This document shows, in pieces, positions 53,478 to 62,173 of a DNA stretch of 64,000 bases. Where the stretch lies: positions 248,001 through 312,000 of the forward strand of contig JADKIA010000027.1 of assembly GCA_016721465.1 (NCBI GenBank), read 5' to 3'. Made by a program: the position numbers and the translations under genes. The notes under the pieces are model-generated. The model did no database searches. It worked only from the letters and a program-made list of their open reading frames with translations, and was not told the DNA's origin. Position 1 is the stretch's first letter; each line of letters begins with the position of its first letter. The stretch is from Ideonella sp. Lineage in GTDB: Bacteria > Pseudomonadota > Gammaproteobacteria > Burkholderiales > Burkholderiaceae_C.

Positions 53478-53487
53478 GCCGCAGGCG

Positions 53488-54815
53488 GTGAGCTTGCGTT
53501 CGCGCGCAGGGTGGTGGGCCGCGCTCGCGGCGAGTTTGTTGCTGATGGGTGGTCTGGTCTGGTGGCAGAACCAGGGTCCGCCTGCGGCCACCGGCGCCGC
53601 CACGTCGCCACCCACGCAGGCGCCCGCAGTGCACGTGGGCAGTGCTGCCTGCGCCACTTGCCATGCAGCGCAGACCAAGGCCTGGATGGGCTCGCAACAC
53701 CAGTTGGCCATGCAAGCGGCCAAGCCGGGTGCCGTGCTGGCCCCGTTCGCGGGTGAACACCTGCGCTTCGGCGTGGTCGAGGCGACTTTCTCGCAACGAG
53801 CCGGACGCTACTTCGTTCGCACCGCAGGCGCCGACGGCAAGGTCGGCGATTTCGAAGTCACCCAGGTCATCGGCATCCAGCCCCTGCAACAGGTTCTGAT
53901 CGACATGGGCGACGGCCGGCTGCAGGCGCTGGACATCGCCTGGGACAGCCGGCCACGCGAACAGGGCGGTCAACGCTGGTTTCATCTGCAAGGCCGTCAC
54001 GCGCCCAAACCGGGCGATGAACTGCACTGGACCGGCCGTCAGTTGAACTGGAACTTCATGTGCGCCGAGTGCCACACAACGCGCTTTCGCAAGAACTTTG
54101 ACCCCGAGACGCGGCGCTATGCCAGCACCTGGTCGGAGATGAATGTCGCCTGCGAGGCCTGCCACGGGCCGGGGTCGAACCATGTCGCCTGGGCGCGCGA
54201 CGCCGCGCAGCGCAACGTCGCACCGGATCCGACCAAGGGGTTGCTGCGGCGCTTTGACGATCGGCGCAGCGTGGATTGGGCGATCGACCGAGGCGATGGG
54301 GTGCAGGCCGAGCAAGCGCTAAACAAGGTCATCGAGATCGAGCCACGCTCAGCGTGTCGTCGCTGAACCTGGCCGACCTGTACCGGGCCTTGGGGCGCGA
54401 AGACGAAGCCCAACACCTGATTCGGGTGGTGCTCAAGCGCGAACCCGAGCACGCCATGGCGCACCACGCCCTCGGGCTGTCGCTGTTGCGCCGCCATCGC
54501 GCTTAGGAAGCCTTGGCGCCGCTTCGGCAGGCCGCCCGCCTGACATCCGACAACCCGCGCTCTGCCTACGTGCTGGCGTTGGCACTCGATGCCCGCGGCC
54601 AACGCGCATCGGCCCAAGCGCTGCTGGAAAGCTCGGCGGCGAAGCACCCGCACGAGCACAACACGCTGCAGGCGCTGCTGGTCTGGTGCCGCGCATCGGC
54701 AGATCTGGCCTGCGTGGCGCGGCATCGCAAGCTGCTGGATCAACAGAATTCGCCGGGTCGACCACGACCCTGTCCGGCCGCTGAAGCGCCAGATCGGCGC
54801 GGCGCCGACGATTGA
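53488..54815 (+). pseudogene. Multihaem cytochrome c / TPR protein, deleted and frameshifted
   Basis: From GTG 53488 the frame has a membrane anchor (LAASLLLMGGLVWWQ) and three CXXCH haem sites (CATCH, CAECH, CEACH), then jumps after RSVDWAIDRGDGV directly into TPR sequence (AEQALNKVIEIEPR). Relatives have several hundred more residues between. About 54355 one base is missing, after which another frame continues the TPRs (NLADLYRALGREDEA, HALGLSLLRRHR). An in-frame TAG at 54504 interrupts a third unit (EALAPLRQAARLTSDNPRSA). Three separate lesions make it a pseudogene. Confidence 0.75.
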
Positions 54816-54906
54816 CGGAAAGCGGATAGCCGCGATCCCTCAAGCTTCCTACAGTGTGCTCCACGCATCGGCGCGACGCCGCCGCACGACCGACATAAGG
54901 ACGATC

Positions 54907-56541
54907 ATGACCCAACGACACTGGCTCGCCAGCTACGGCAGCATCCCGCGCGACATCAACCCCGACGCCCACCGTTCGGTGGTGGACTTGATGGAACAGG
55001 CCATGCAGCGCTTTGCCGACAAGCCGGCCATGCGCTGTGCCGGCCAGGTGCTGACCTATGCCGACCTCGACCGGCTCTCGCGCGACTTCGCTGCCTATCT
55101 GCAAGGCCCGCTGGGTGTGAGCAAAGGCGACCGCATCGCGGTGATGACCCCCAACCTGTTGGCCTTTCCGATCGCCTTTCTCGGCATCGCCCGCGCCGGC
55201 GCCGTCCAGGTCAACGTCAACCCGCTGTACACGCCGCGTGAGCTCGAGCACCAGCTCAACGACGCGGGCGTGCACACCGTCATCGTCTACAGCGGTGTCT
55301 CGGCCACGGTGGCCGAGGTCAAGGCCAGGACAGGCGTGAAGACCGTCATCACGGTCGGCGTGGGCGATGGCAGCGGCAAGGCGCTGCCCAGCCCACCCGT
55401 CGATGCGCGGCTGGCAGGGGCCGTGGCGCTCACCGACGCGCTGGCACAAGGCGCCACGCTGCCCTTCGCGCCGGTGGCGCTGGCCGGCGACGACCTGGTG
55501 TTCTTGCAGTACACCGGCGGCACCACCGGCCTGTCAAAAGGCGCGGCACTGTCGCATCGCAACCTGATCGCCAACACCGAGCAATTCAAGGCCTTCATGC
55601 CCGACGCGCTGCGGCCCGGCCAGGAGGTCATCGTGACGGCGATCCCGCTGTATCACATCTTCGCGCTGATGGTGAACTTCATCACCTACTTCTCGGTCGG
55701 CGCCGACAACTGGCTGGTGCCCAACCCGCGCGACTTCGACAGCTTCCTGGCCACCTTGAAGGCCGCGCGCCCGACCATTTTCATGGGCGTCAACACGCTC
55801 TACGCCGGCCTGGTGATGCACCCGGGCAGCAAGGACGTGGACTGGTCGCGTCTGCGCCTGGCCGGCGGCGGCGGTGCGGCGGTGATCGGTGCGGTGTCCG
55901 ACAAATGGCAGGCCCTGACCGGCACCTTCATCCGCGAGGGCTATGGTCTGTCGGAGACGGCGCCGGTCGTGAGCTTCAATCCGGCGCAGGTGCAAGCCTT
56001 CACCGGCACCACCGGGCTGCCGCTGCCCTCCACCGATGTGATCCTGCTGGACGACGAAGGCCGCACCGTGGGTGTCGGCGAATCCGGCGAGATCTGCGTC
56101 AAGGGCCCGCAGGTGATGCCCGGCTACTGGAACCAGCCCGAGGCCAACGCCGCCGCCTTCACGGCCGAAGGCTACTTCCGCACCGGCGACATCGGCTGCT
56201 TCGATGCGCAGGGCTTCCTGAAGATCGTCGACCGCAAGAAGGACATGATCATCGTCTCGGGGTTCAACGTCTTCCCCAACGAGATCGAGGCGGTGGTCAC
56301 CGCCTGCCCGGGGGTGGCCGAGTGCGCCTGCATCGGCGCGCCCGACGAGAAGACCGGCGAGGCCGTGAAGCTGTTCATCGTCAAGGCGCCCGCGGCCGCG
56401 TTGACCGAGGCCGACGTGATTGCGTTCTGCCGCAAGGAGCTCACCGGCTACAAGGTGCCCAAGCTTGTGCGCTTCGTCGATGCGCTGCCCAAGTCGACGG
56501 TGGGCAAGATCCTGCGCCGCGAACTGCGCGACGTGGCCTGA
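54907..56541 (+). CDS. Long-chain fatty acid-CoA ligase (FadD type)
   Basis: A 544-residue ANL-superfamily enzyme that activates fatty acids with ATP and CoA. The AMP-binding signature is YTGGTTGLSKGA; the A5 motif is GYGLSETAP, A7 YFRTGDIG and A8 VDRKKDMIIVSGFNVFPNEIE, and the catalytic lysine is in KSTVGKILRREL. It heads a four-gene plus-strand run with the DUF2505, phasin and hydrolase genes. Chain length is inferred from family resemblance only. Confidence 0.9.
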   Translation: MTQRHWLASYGSIPRDINPDAHRSVVDLMEQAMQRFADKPAMRCAGQVLTYADLDRLSRDFAAYLQGPLGVSKGDRIAVMTPNLLAFPIAFLGIARAGAVQVNVNPLYTPRELEHQLNDAGVHTVIVYSGVSATVAEVKARTGVKTVITVGVGDGSGKALPSPPVDARLAGAVALTDALAQGATLPFAPVALAGDDLVFLQYTGGTTGLSKGAALSHRNLIANTEQFKAFMPDALRPGQEVIVTAIPLYHIFALMVNFITYFSVGADNWLVPNPRDFDSFLATLKAARPTIFMGVNTLYAGLVMHPGSKDVDWSRLRLAGGGGAAVIGAVSDKWQALTGTFIREGYGLSETAPVVSFNPAQVQAFTGTTGLPLPSTDVILLDDEGRTVGVGESGEICVKGPQVMPGYWNQPEANAAAFTAEGYFRTGDIGCFDAQGFLKIVDRKKDMIIVSGFNVFPNEIEAVVTACPGVAECACIGAPDEKTGEAVKLFIVKAPAAALTEADVIAFCRKELTGYKVPKLVRFVDALPKSTVGKILRRELRDVA

Positions 56542-56558
56542 AGACAAGGAGACCCACC

Positions 56559-57035
56559 ATGGTGGAGAAGAAGATCGCGGCCTCGCTCGACAGGGTCTAC
56601 GCGTCGTTGATCGACCCGAAGTGGCTCGAAGCCCGCTGCCTGGCGTTGGGCGAACTCAGCGCGAGCTGCAAGACCAAGAAGTCGCCGAGCGTGGTGGTGA
56701 CGATGAAGCGCCGCGTGCGCCGTGAACTCAACGCACTGATCTCCAAAGTTCTCAATCCGGAGAGCGACATCGAGCTGGAAGAACGCTGGTCGGCCGAAGG
56801 CAAGGGCTACAAGGGCCAGCTGACGCTGCAGATCGTCGGCAAGCCGATCACGGTCAGAGGTGACTTCGAGCTGATCCCGGACGGCAAGGGCTGCGTCTAC
56901 CGCATCCAGCATCACGCCAAGGTGAAAGTGCCGCTGATCGGCAGCGTGGTCGAGAAGTTCGTCCTCGGCCAGACCGAGCAGGGCTGTGCCGATGAGCTGG
57001 GCTACCTGGCTGACTTCATGAAGAAGAACAAGTGA
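56559..57035 (+). CDS. DUF2505 (SRPBCC-like) protein
   Basis: A 158-residue protein of the START/SRPBCC-like DUF2505 family: an N-terminal LDRVYASLIDPKWLEARCLALGE, a central KYKGQ-type strand (SAEGKGYKGQLTLQIVGKP) and a C-terminal helix (LGYLADFMKKNK). The fold can bind lipids, which suits the cluster. A strong AAGGAG lies 9-14 bases before the ATG. Its stop overlaps the phasin GTG. Confidence 0.78.
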   Translation: MVEKKIAASLDRVYASLIDPKWLEARCLALGELSASCKTKKSPSVVVTMKRRVRRELNALISKVLNPESDIELEERWSAEGKGYKGQLTLQIVGKPITVRGDFELIPDGKGCVYRIQHHAKVKVPLIGSVVEKFVLGQTEQGCADELGYLADFMKKNK

Positions 57036-57571
57036 ATCCGCGCCCCACGACCAAGCGCAAGGCAACCCCCGGCAAGACGCCGGCGAAGAAGACGACTGCG
57101 GCCAAGCCCAAACCGAAGCGCGCTGCGCGCGCACGCCGGCCGCCCGCGGCTGAGCCTGCTGCGGCGACCGATGCCGAGTCGCTGCGCGAACTGGTGGCAC
57201 GGCTGGGCAACATTGAAATGGCCGGTCTTGCCGGCCGACTGGTGCAGGGCTGGCGCAAGGATCTGCAAGTGATTGCCCAGGCCAGTCAGCGCTCCTACGA
57301 GGGGCTGCAGGCGGTCGTGGCGCGCCAGACCGCACAGATCAAGGAGGCAGCGGGCGAACTGCAGACCGTGGGCAGAGTCATGGGCACCATCGGCGCAAAG
57401 CAGAGCATGCGCAACCTGGACGACCTGGCGCTTGCCAGCCTGAAGCTGGCGCTGGCCGACATCCGCGAGCTGGCCGAGCTGACTGCCTCTTCGCAGCGCG
57501 AAGCCTACGAACTCATGCACCGGCGTGTCACCGAGAACATCGACGACGTTCAGCAGCTGCTGCGCCGATAG
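57032..57571 (+). CDS. Phasin-like inclusion-associated protein
   Basis: A 179-residue protein. The first 55 residues are lysine/alanine/proline-rich (KRKATPGKTPAKK), like histone-like and PhaF-type tails. The rest is a long amphipathic helix (KDLQVIAQASQRSYEGLQAVVARQ, LALASLKLALADIRELAEL) like phasins that coat polyester or lipid inclusions. GTG 57032 overlaps the upstream stop. Next to WS/DGAT and FadD it probably decorates storage granules. Confidence 0.68.
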   Translation: MNPRPTTKRKATPGKTPAKKTTAAKPKPKRAARARRPPAAEPAAATDAESLRELVARLGNIEMAGLAGRLVQGWRKDLQVIAQASQRSYEGLQAVVARQTAQIKEAAGELQTVGRVMGTIGAKQSMRNLDDLALASLKLALADIRELAELTASSQREAYELMHRRVTENIDDVQQLLRR

Positions 57572-57574
57572 CGC

Positions 57575-57873
57575 ATGATCACCAAGCCGATCATCGAGGC
57601 TGCGCTGCGACTCGCGGTCAAGCGCCTGTGGCGCAATGGCGTACCGGTGGCCGAGTTGCGCCAGAAGGCGGTATTCGAAGATGGCTGCCCGCGCTCGACC
57701 TGGTGCAGACGAGTTGCCTCGCGGGCGCTGCGCCAGACGACCCGGCCGCCTCGCCCTTGCTCGGCCAATGGGCAGGGCTGCAGCCGCTGCTCTTTCATGC
57801 GCAGAGCAGCACACTGCTGCGTGACGATTCGCCGCGTGCTGTCGAGCGCGCGCTTCGTTCACCCGCAGCCGCC
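57575..57873 (+). pseudogene. Alpha/beta-hydrolase (HSL family) remnant with internal deletion and frameshift
   Basis: The first 36 codons (MITKPIIEAALRLAVKRLWRNG, VPVAELRQKAVFED) look like the cap helix of a hormone-sensitive-lipase-type hydrolase. From about 57690 a different frame gives DDPAASPLLGQWAGLQPLLF and LLRDDSPRAVERALR, the C-terminal part before the catalytic histidine. The nucleophile region and about 200 residues are missing. The rest of the nominal first frame is arginine/cysteine-rich shadow sequence. Confidence 0.55.
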
Positions 57874-57924
57874 ACGCCCGCCGACGCACCGACGACGGCC
57901 GCCACGCCGAAGGGGAACCAACCC

Positions 57925-59388
57925 ATGGACATGATCATTCCGCGCATGCAGGCCACATTCGAGCTTCAGCGCGCGGCCTTCGCCGCCAAGCCCTTCCCCT
58001 GCCTGGCCGAACGCAAGGACAAGCTCAAGACATTGAAGTCGCTGCTGCAGCGCTACCAGGACCAGATCGTGGCGGCGGTCAGCGCGGATTTCGGTGGCCG
58101 CGCGCCGGCCGAAACCAAACTCGCCGAGGTGCTCGGCCCGGTGTTCGAGATCAACCATGCGCTGCACTCGTTGCGCGGCTGGATGAAACCGCGCAAGCGC
58201 TCGACCGAACTGCTGTTCCTGGGCAACAGCGTGCGCGTCAACTACCAGCCCAAGGGGGTGGTTGGCGTCATCGGCGCGTGGAACTTCCCGCTCTACCTGT
58301 CGGTGGGCCCGCTGGTCGCGGCACTGGCGGCCGGCAACCGCGTGATGATCAAGATGTCGGAGCTGTCGCCGCGTTCGACCGAGCTGTTGGCCAAGATGCT
58401 GGCCGAGGGCTTTGCCGAAGACGAGGTCGCGGTCTTCGGCGGCGAGGTGGCGCAGGCACAGGCGTTTTCGCAGCTGCCTTTCAATCACCTTGTCTTTACC
58501 GGCTCGCCGGCCGTGGGCCACCACATCATGCGTGCAGCGTCGCAGAACCTGACACCGGTGACGCTGGAGTTGGGTGGCAAGTCGCCGGCCTTGGTGTCGG
58601 GTGCGGGACCGATTGCGGACGCCGCCGAACGCATCGCCCACGGCAAGGCCTTCAACAGCGGGCAGATCTGCGTGTCGCCCGACTACGCGCTGGTGCCGCG
58701 CAACCGGGTCGATGAGTTCGCCACCGAGGTGCAGGCCTCGTTCCGCAAGTTGTACCCCACGGTGCAGGGCAACCACGAATACACGAGCATGACCTGCGAG
58801 CCGCACGCGCAGCGCATCCACGACCTGCTCGCCGAGGCCAAGTCCAAAGGTGCCCAGGTCACAGCCTGCGGCGACAGCGGCCCCGGCCGGCGCATCCCGC
58901 TGCACGTGGTCACCGGCGTCACCGACGACATGCGCATCGCCAAGGAAGAACTGTTCGGGCCGATCCTGCCCGTGATCCCCTACGACACTGTCGATCAGGC
59001 CATCGACTACATCGCCGCACGGCCGCGGCCGCTGGCGATGTATCCCTTTGGCTTCAGTGGCGCCGAGCTGGACAAGCTGATGACGCACACCCATTCTGGC
59101 GGCGTCTCGGTCGACGACTGGGGCTGGCATGTGTTCAACCACGACCTGCCTTTCGGGGGCGTCGGCAATTCGGGCATGGGCACCTACCACGGTGAAGAGG
59201 GCTTTCGCGAGCTGTCGCATGCCAAGGGCACCTTCAAGCGCTTCCGCTGGTTCCCGATGGGCCTGTTCTATCCGCCCTACGGCAACCTGGTGCAGCGGCT
59301 GGTGTTCAAGTTCTACCTGGGGCCAAGCGATCCGGCGCTGGGCGCGGCCGCCGACAGCGCGTCTTCAGCTAAAGCCACCTCGCACTGA
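57925..59388 (+). CDS. NAD(P)-dependent aldehyde dehydrogenase (coniferyl/fatty-aldehyde type)
   Basis: A 487-residue ALDH. The catalytic cysteine lies in FNSGQICVSPDY and the general-base glutamate in TLELGGKSPALV; VIGAWNFPLYLSVGPLVAALAAGN is the cofactor region. C-terminal features (NHDLPFGGVGNSGMGTYHGEEGFRELSH) and a hydrophobic, basic tail resemble membrane-associated fatty-aldehyde/coniferyl aldehyde dehydrogenases. Beside a GMC oxidase and FadD it likely oxidises a long-chain aldehyde to the acid. AAGGGGAA precedes the start. Confidence 0.88.
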   Translation: MDMIIPRMQATFELQRAAFAAKPFPCLAERKDKLKTLKSLLQRYQDQIVAAVSADFGGRAPAETKLAEVLGPVFEINHALHSLRGWMKPRKRSTELLFLGNSVRVNYQPKGVVGVIGAWNFPLYLSVGPLVAALAAGNRVMIKMSELSPRSTELLAKMLAEGFAEDEVAVFGGEVAQAQAFSQLPFNHLVFTGSPAVGHHIMRAASQNLTPVTLELGGKSPALVSGAGPIADAAERIAHGKAFNSGQICVSPDYALVPRNRVDEFATEVQASFRKLYPTVQGNHEYTSMTCEPHAQRIHDLLAEAKSKGAQVTACGDSGPGRRIPLHVVTGVTDDMRIAKEELFGPILPVIPYDTVDQAIDYIAARPRPLAMYPFGFSGAELDKLMTHTHSGGVSVDDWGWHVFNHDLPFGGVGNSGMGTYHGEEGFRELSHAKGTFKRFRWFPMGLFYPPYGNLVQRLVFKFYLGPSDPALGAAADSASSAKATSH

Positions 59389-59453
59389 TACCCCCGGGCG
59401 CGCAACCCATCCGTTCATCCACTCACCCCAAGAAACCACCCGAGGAGACACAC

Positions 59454-61550
59454 TTGAACCAACCACTTTCAGCATCGCTGCGCGGCATGGCCGCGCTGTC
59501 AGCCTGCCTGGCCCTGGCCGGGTTGCCCGCGCAGGTGCAGGCCCAGGCCGGCGCCCCCGACCACTACAGCCCCAAGGGCAAGGCGCCTTCCAAGTTCACC
59601 GTGGAAGCACAGGAACTGCAACGCAAGATCCTGCCCTTTGCCGACAAGCAGGACTTCGAGGAGGCCAAGCAAGGCCTGCTCGCCGTGCCCGCCAGCAAGG
59701 TGATCAAGAACGCCGAGGGCGGGGTGGTCTGGGACATCGGCCGCTGGGACTTCCTGCTCCAGGGCAAGGACTTCAACAGCATCCACCCGTCGCTGCAACG
59801 CCAGGCGATCCTGAACATGAACTACGGCCTGTACGAGGTCGTGCCGGGCAGGATCTACCAGGTGCGCGGCTTCGACCTGGCCAACATCTCGTTCATCAAG
59901 GGCGACACCGGTTGGATCGTGTTCGACCCCTTGACCAGCAGCGAGACAGCGCGCGCCGCGCTCGACCTGATCAACGAAAAGGTCGGCAAACGACCGGTGG
60001 TGGCGGTGGTGATCTCACACACCCATGGCGACCACTTCGGTGGCACGCGCGGCGTGGTCGACGAGGCCGACGTGCGCTCGGGCAAGGTGCCGCTGATCAC
60101 GCCGCACAACTTCATGTACGAGGCCATCTCCGAGAACCTGTATGCCGGCAACGCCATGATCCGGCGCAAGTCCTACACCTACGGCGACGTGCTGCCGGCC
60201 AACCCATACGGCCACGTCGACTCGTCGATCGGCAAGTTCGTGTCCGCCGGCTCGCTGGGCATCATCGCGCCGAGCAAGGAGATCACGCAGCCGATCGAAG
60301 AGATGACGATCGACGGCGTGAAGATGGTGTTCCAGAACACGCCCGGCTCCGAGGCGCCGGCCGAGATGAACACCTGGTTCCCGCAGTTCAAGGCTTTCTG
60401 GGCGGCCGAGAACATCACCGCCACGCAGCACAACATCCTGACGCTGCGCGGCGCGCCGGTGCGCGATGCGCTGGCCTGGTCGAAGTACATCAACCTCGCG
60501 ATCTACAAGTTCGGCGAACAGGCCGACGTGATGTTCGCCTCGCACACCTGGCCGCGCTGGGGCAAGGAGCGCATCCTGCAGGTCATGCGCGGCCAGCGCG
60601 ACATGTATGCCAACCTGAACAACCAGGTGCTGCACCTGGCGAATTCTGGCGTCACCATCAACCAGATCCACAACGTCTATGCGCCGCCCAAGGCGCTGGC
60701 CGACCTGTGGTTCGCGCGCGGCTACCACGGCAGCTACGAGCACAACAGCCGCGCCGTGATCCAGCGCTACCTCGGCTTCTGGGACCTGAACCCGACTACG
60801 CTCGATGCGCTGTCGCCGGAAGACTCAGCGCCGATGTTTGTGGAGATGATGGGTGGCTCGGCCAGGATCCTGGCCAAGGGCAAGGAGCTCTACGACCAGG
60901 GCAGGTACCGCATGGCGCAGGAGATGGTCAACAAGGTGGTGCTGGCGCAGGCCAGCAACCAGCCGGCGCGCGACCTGCTGGCCGACATCTTCGAGCAACA
61001 GGGCTACCAGTACGAGAGCCCGAGCCTGCGCAACAGCTTCCTGTCGGCGGCCAAGGAACTGCGCGACGGCGTGATTCCCGTCAAGGCCGCCAACACCGCA
61101 GGCGCCGATTTCGTTCGCGGCACGACCACCGAACTGTTCCTCGAGTTCCTGGCCATCCGCGTCGACAGCCGCAAGGCGGGCGGCCTGAAGTTCAAGATCA
61201 ACCTGTCGACGCCGGACAACGGCGAGAAGTTCGTGGTCGAGATGAGCAACGCCACGCTGACCTCGATCACCGGCTATCAGGCGGCCGACGCCGACCTGAC
61301 CATCACCATCAACCGCTCCGACCTCGAGCAGTTCATGCTCGGCAGGGCCACGTTGGTGGCGTTGGCACAGGCGGGCAAGGCCAAGCTGGTGGGCAACCCG
61401 GCGGTCTGGCAGCAACTGGCCGGCACGCTGGGCGCCTTCGACCCGTGGTTCGAGGTGTTTCCCGGGCCCAAGACGACGGCTGCAAGCGCTTCAAAGCCGT
61501 TGACGGACCCCTTTGCCGAGCGGCCTCGGGCCAGGTCCGGCACCGAATGA
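59454..61550 (+). CDS. SdsA1-type alkylsulfatase (metallo-beta-lactamase fold)
   Basis: A 698-residue exported enzyme of the family that hydrolyses alkyl sulfates such as dodecyl sulfate to alcohol and sulfate. The signal peptide ends near VQAQAGAP. The binuclear zinc motif is SHTHGDHFGG (His189, His191, Asp193, His194); NTPGSEAPAEMNTWFP and the dimerisation helices follow, and the C-terminal SCP2-like domain (about 570-670) recruits the substrate tail. The start is TTG, supported by GAGGAG at 59442-59447. It is intact, unlike several neighbours. Confidence 0.92.
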   Translation: MNQPLSASLRGMAALSACLALAGLPAQVQAQAGAPDHYSPKGKAPSKFTVEAQELQRKILPFADKQDFEEAKQGLLAVPASKVIKNAEGGVVWDIGRWDFLLQGKDFNSIHPSLQRQAILNMNYGLYEVVPGRIYQVRGFDLANISFIKGDTGWIVFDPLTSSETARAALDLINEKVGKRPVVAVVISHTHGDHFGGTRGVVDEADVRSGKVPLITPHNFMYEAISENLYAGNAMIRRKSYTYGDVLPANPYGHVDSSIGKFVSAGSLGIIAPSKEITQPIEEMTIDGVKMVFQNTPGSEAPAEMNTWFPQFKAFWAAENITATQHNILTLRGAPVRDALAWSKYINLAIYKFGEQADVMFASHTWPRWGKERILQVMRGQRDMYANLNNQVLHLANSGVTINQIHNVYAPPKALADLWFARGYHGSYEHNSRAVIQRYLGFWDLNPTTLDALSPEDSAPMFVEMMGGSARILAKGKELYDQGRYRMAQEMVNKVVLAQASNQPARDLLADIFEQQGYQYESPSLRNSFLSAAKELRDGVIPVKAANTAGADFVRGTTTELFLEFLAIRVDSRKAGGLKFKINLSTPDNGEKFVVEMSNATLTSITGYQAADADLTITINRSDLEQFMLGRATLVALAQAGKAKLVGNPAVWQQLAGTLGAFDPWFEVFPGPKTTAASASKPLTDPFAERPRARSGTE

Positions 61551-61582
61551 GACCGGACACGAACCGCCCAAGGAGCGAACAC

Positions 61583-62164
61583 ATGAAGGCCGACTCTGAA
61601 CTCATCGCCCGCGATCCCGACTGCGGCCTGCTGCGGCGCGACTTTCTCAAGGTGGGCGTTGGCTTCTCGGTGGCACTGACGCTGGGCACGGCGATCGTCG
61701 GCTGTGGCGACGCGGCCAAGACGCCGGCCAGCGGCTTCGGTTTCCTGCGCGCCGGCGACGTCGAACTGTTCAGCGCATTGGCACCGGCCGTGGTCATCGA
61801 GCTCGGCAAGTTCGAGGCCGCGAAGCGCAAGACGCTCGTCGATGATCTGCTGCGCAACCTCGACGGCACCTGCAGCGCGCTCGGCCAGTCCAGCCAGCAG
61901 GAACTGCGCAAGCTGCTTGATCTGCTGGCCATCGCGCCCTTGCGATATGTGCTAACTGGCGTCGGTGCCTGGAACGAGGCCGGTGTCGACAAGATGCAGG
62001 CCTTCCTGTCGCGCTGGCGCGGCAGCCGCTTCGCCACCCTGAATGCCGGCGGCAATGTGCTGGTCAAGCTCACCTCGTCAAGCTTTTACGTGCTGCCGGC
62101 CAGCTGGCCGCCCGCGGGCTACGCCGGGCCGTGGCCCGTCATGTTCAACGCCGTCAACTCCTGA
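61583..62164 (+). CDS. Tat-exported small subunit for a GMC oxidoreductase
   Basis: A 193-residue protein with a twin-arginine signal (LLRRDFLKVGVGFSVALTLG), ending in a cysteine-containing stretch (IVGCGD) that may be a lipobox. The remainder is helical and resembles gluconate 2-dehydrogenase subunit 3-like partners of GMC enzymes. It is 9 bp before the GMC gene, the usual arrangement. It probably exports or anchors the flavoprotein. Confidence 0.75.
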   Translation: MKADSELIARDPDCGLLRRDFLKVGVGFSVALTLGTAIVGCGDAAKTPASGFGFLRAGDVELFSALAPAVVIELGKFEAAKRKTLVDDLLRNLDGTCSALGQSSQQELRKLLDLLAIAPLRYVLTGVGAWNEAGVDKMQAFLSRWRGSRFATLNAGGNVLVKLTSSSFYVLPASWPPAGYAGPWPVMFNAVNS

Positions 62165-62173
62165 AAGCCCATC

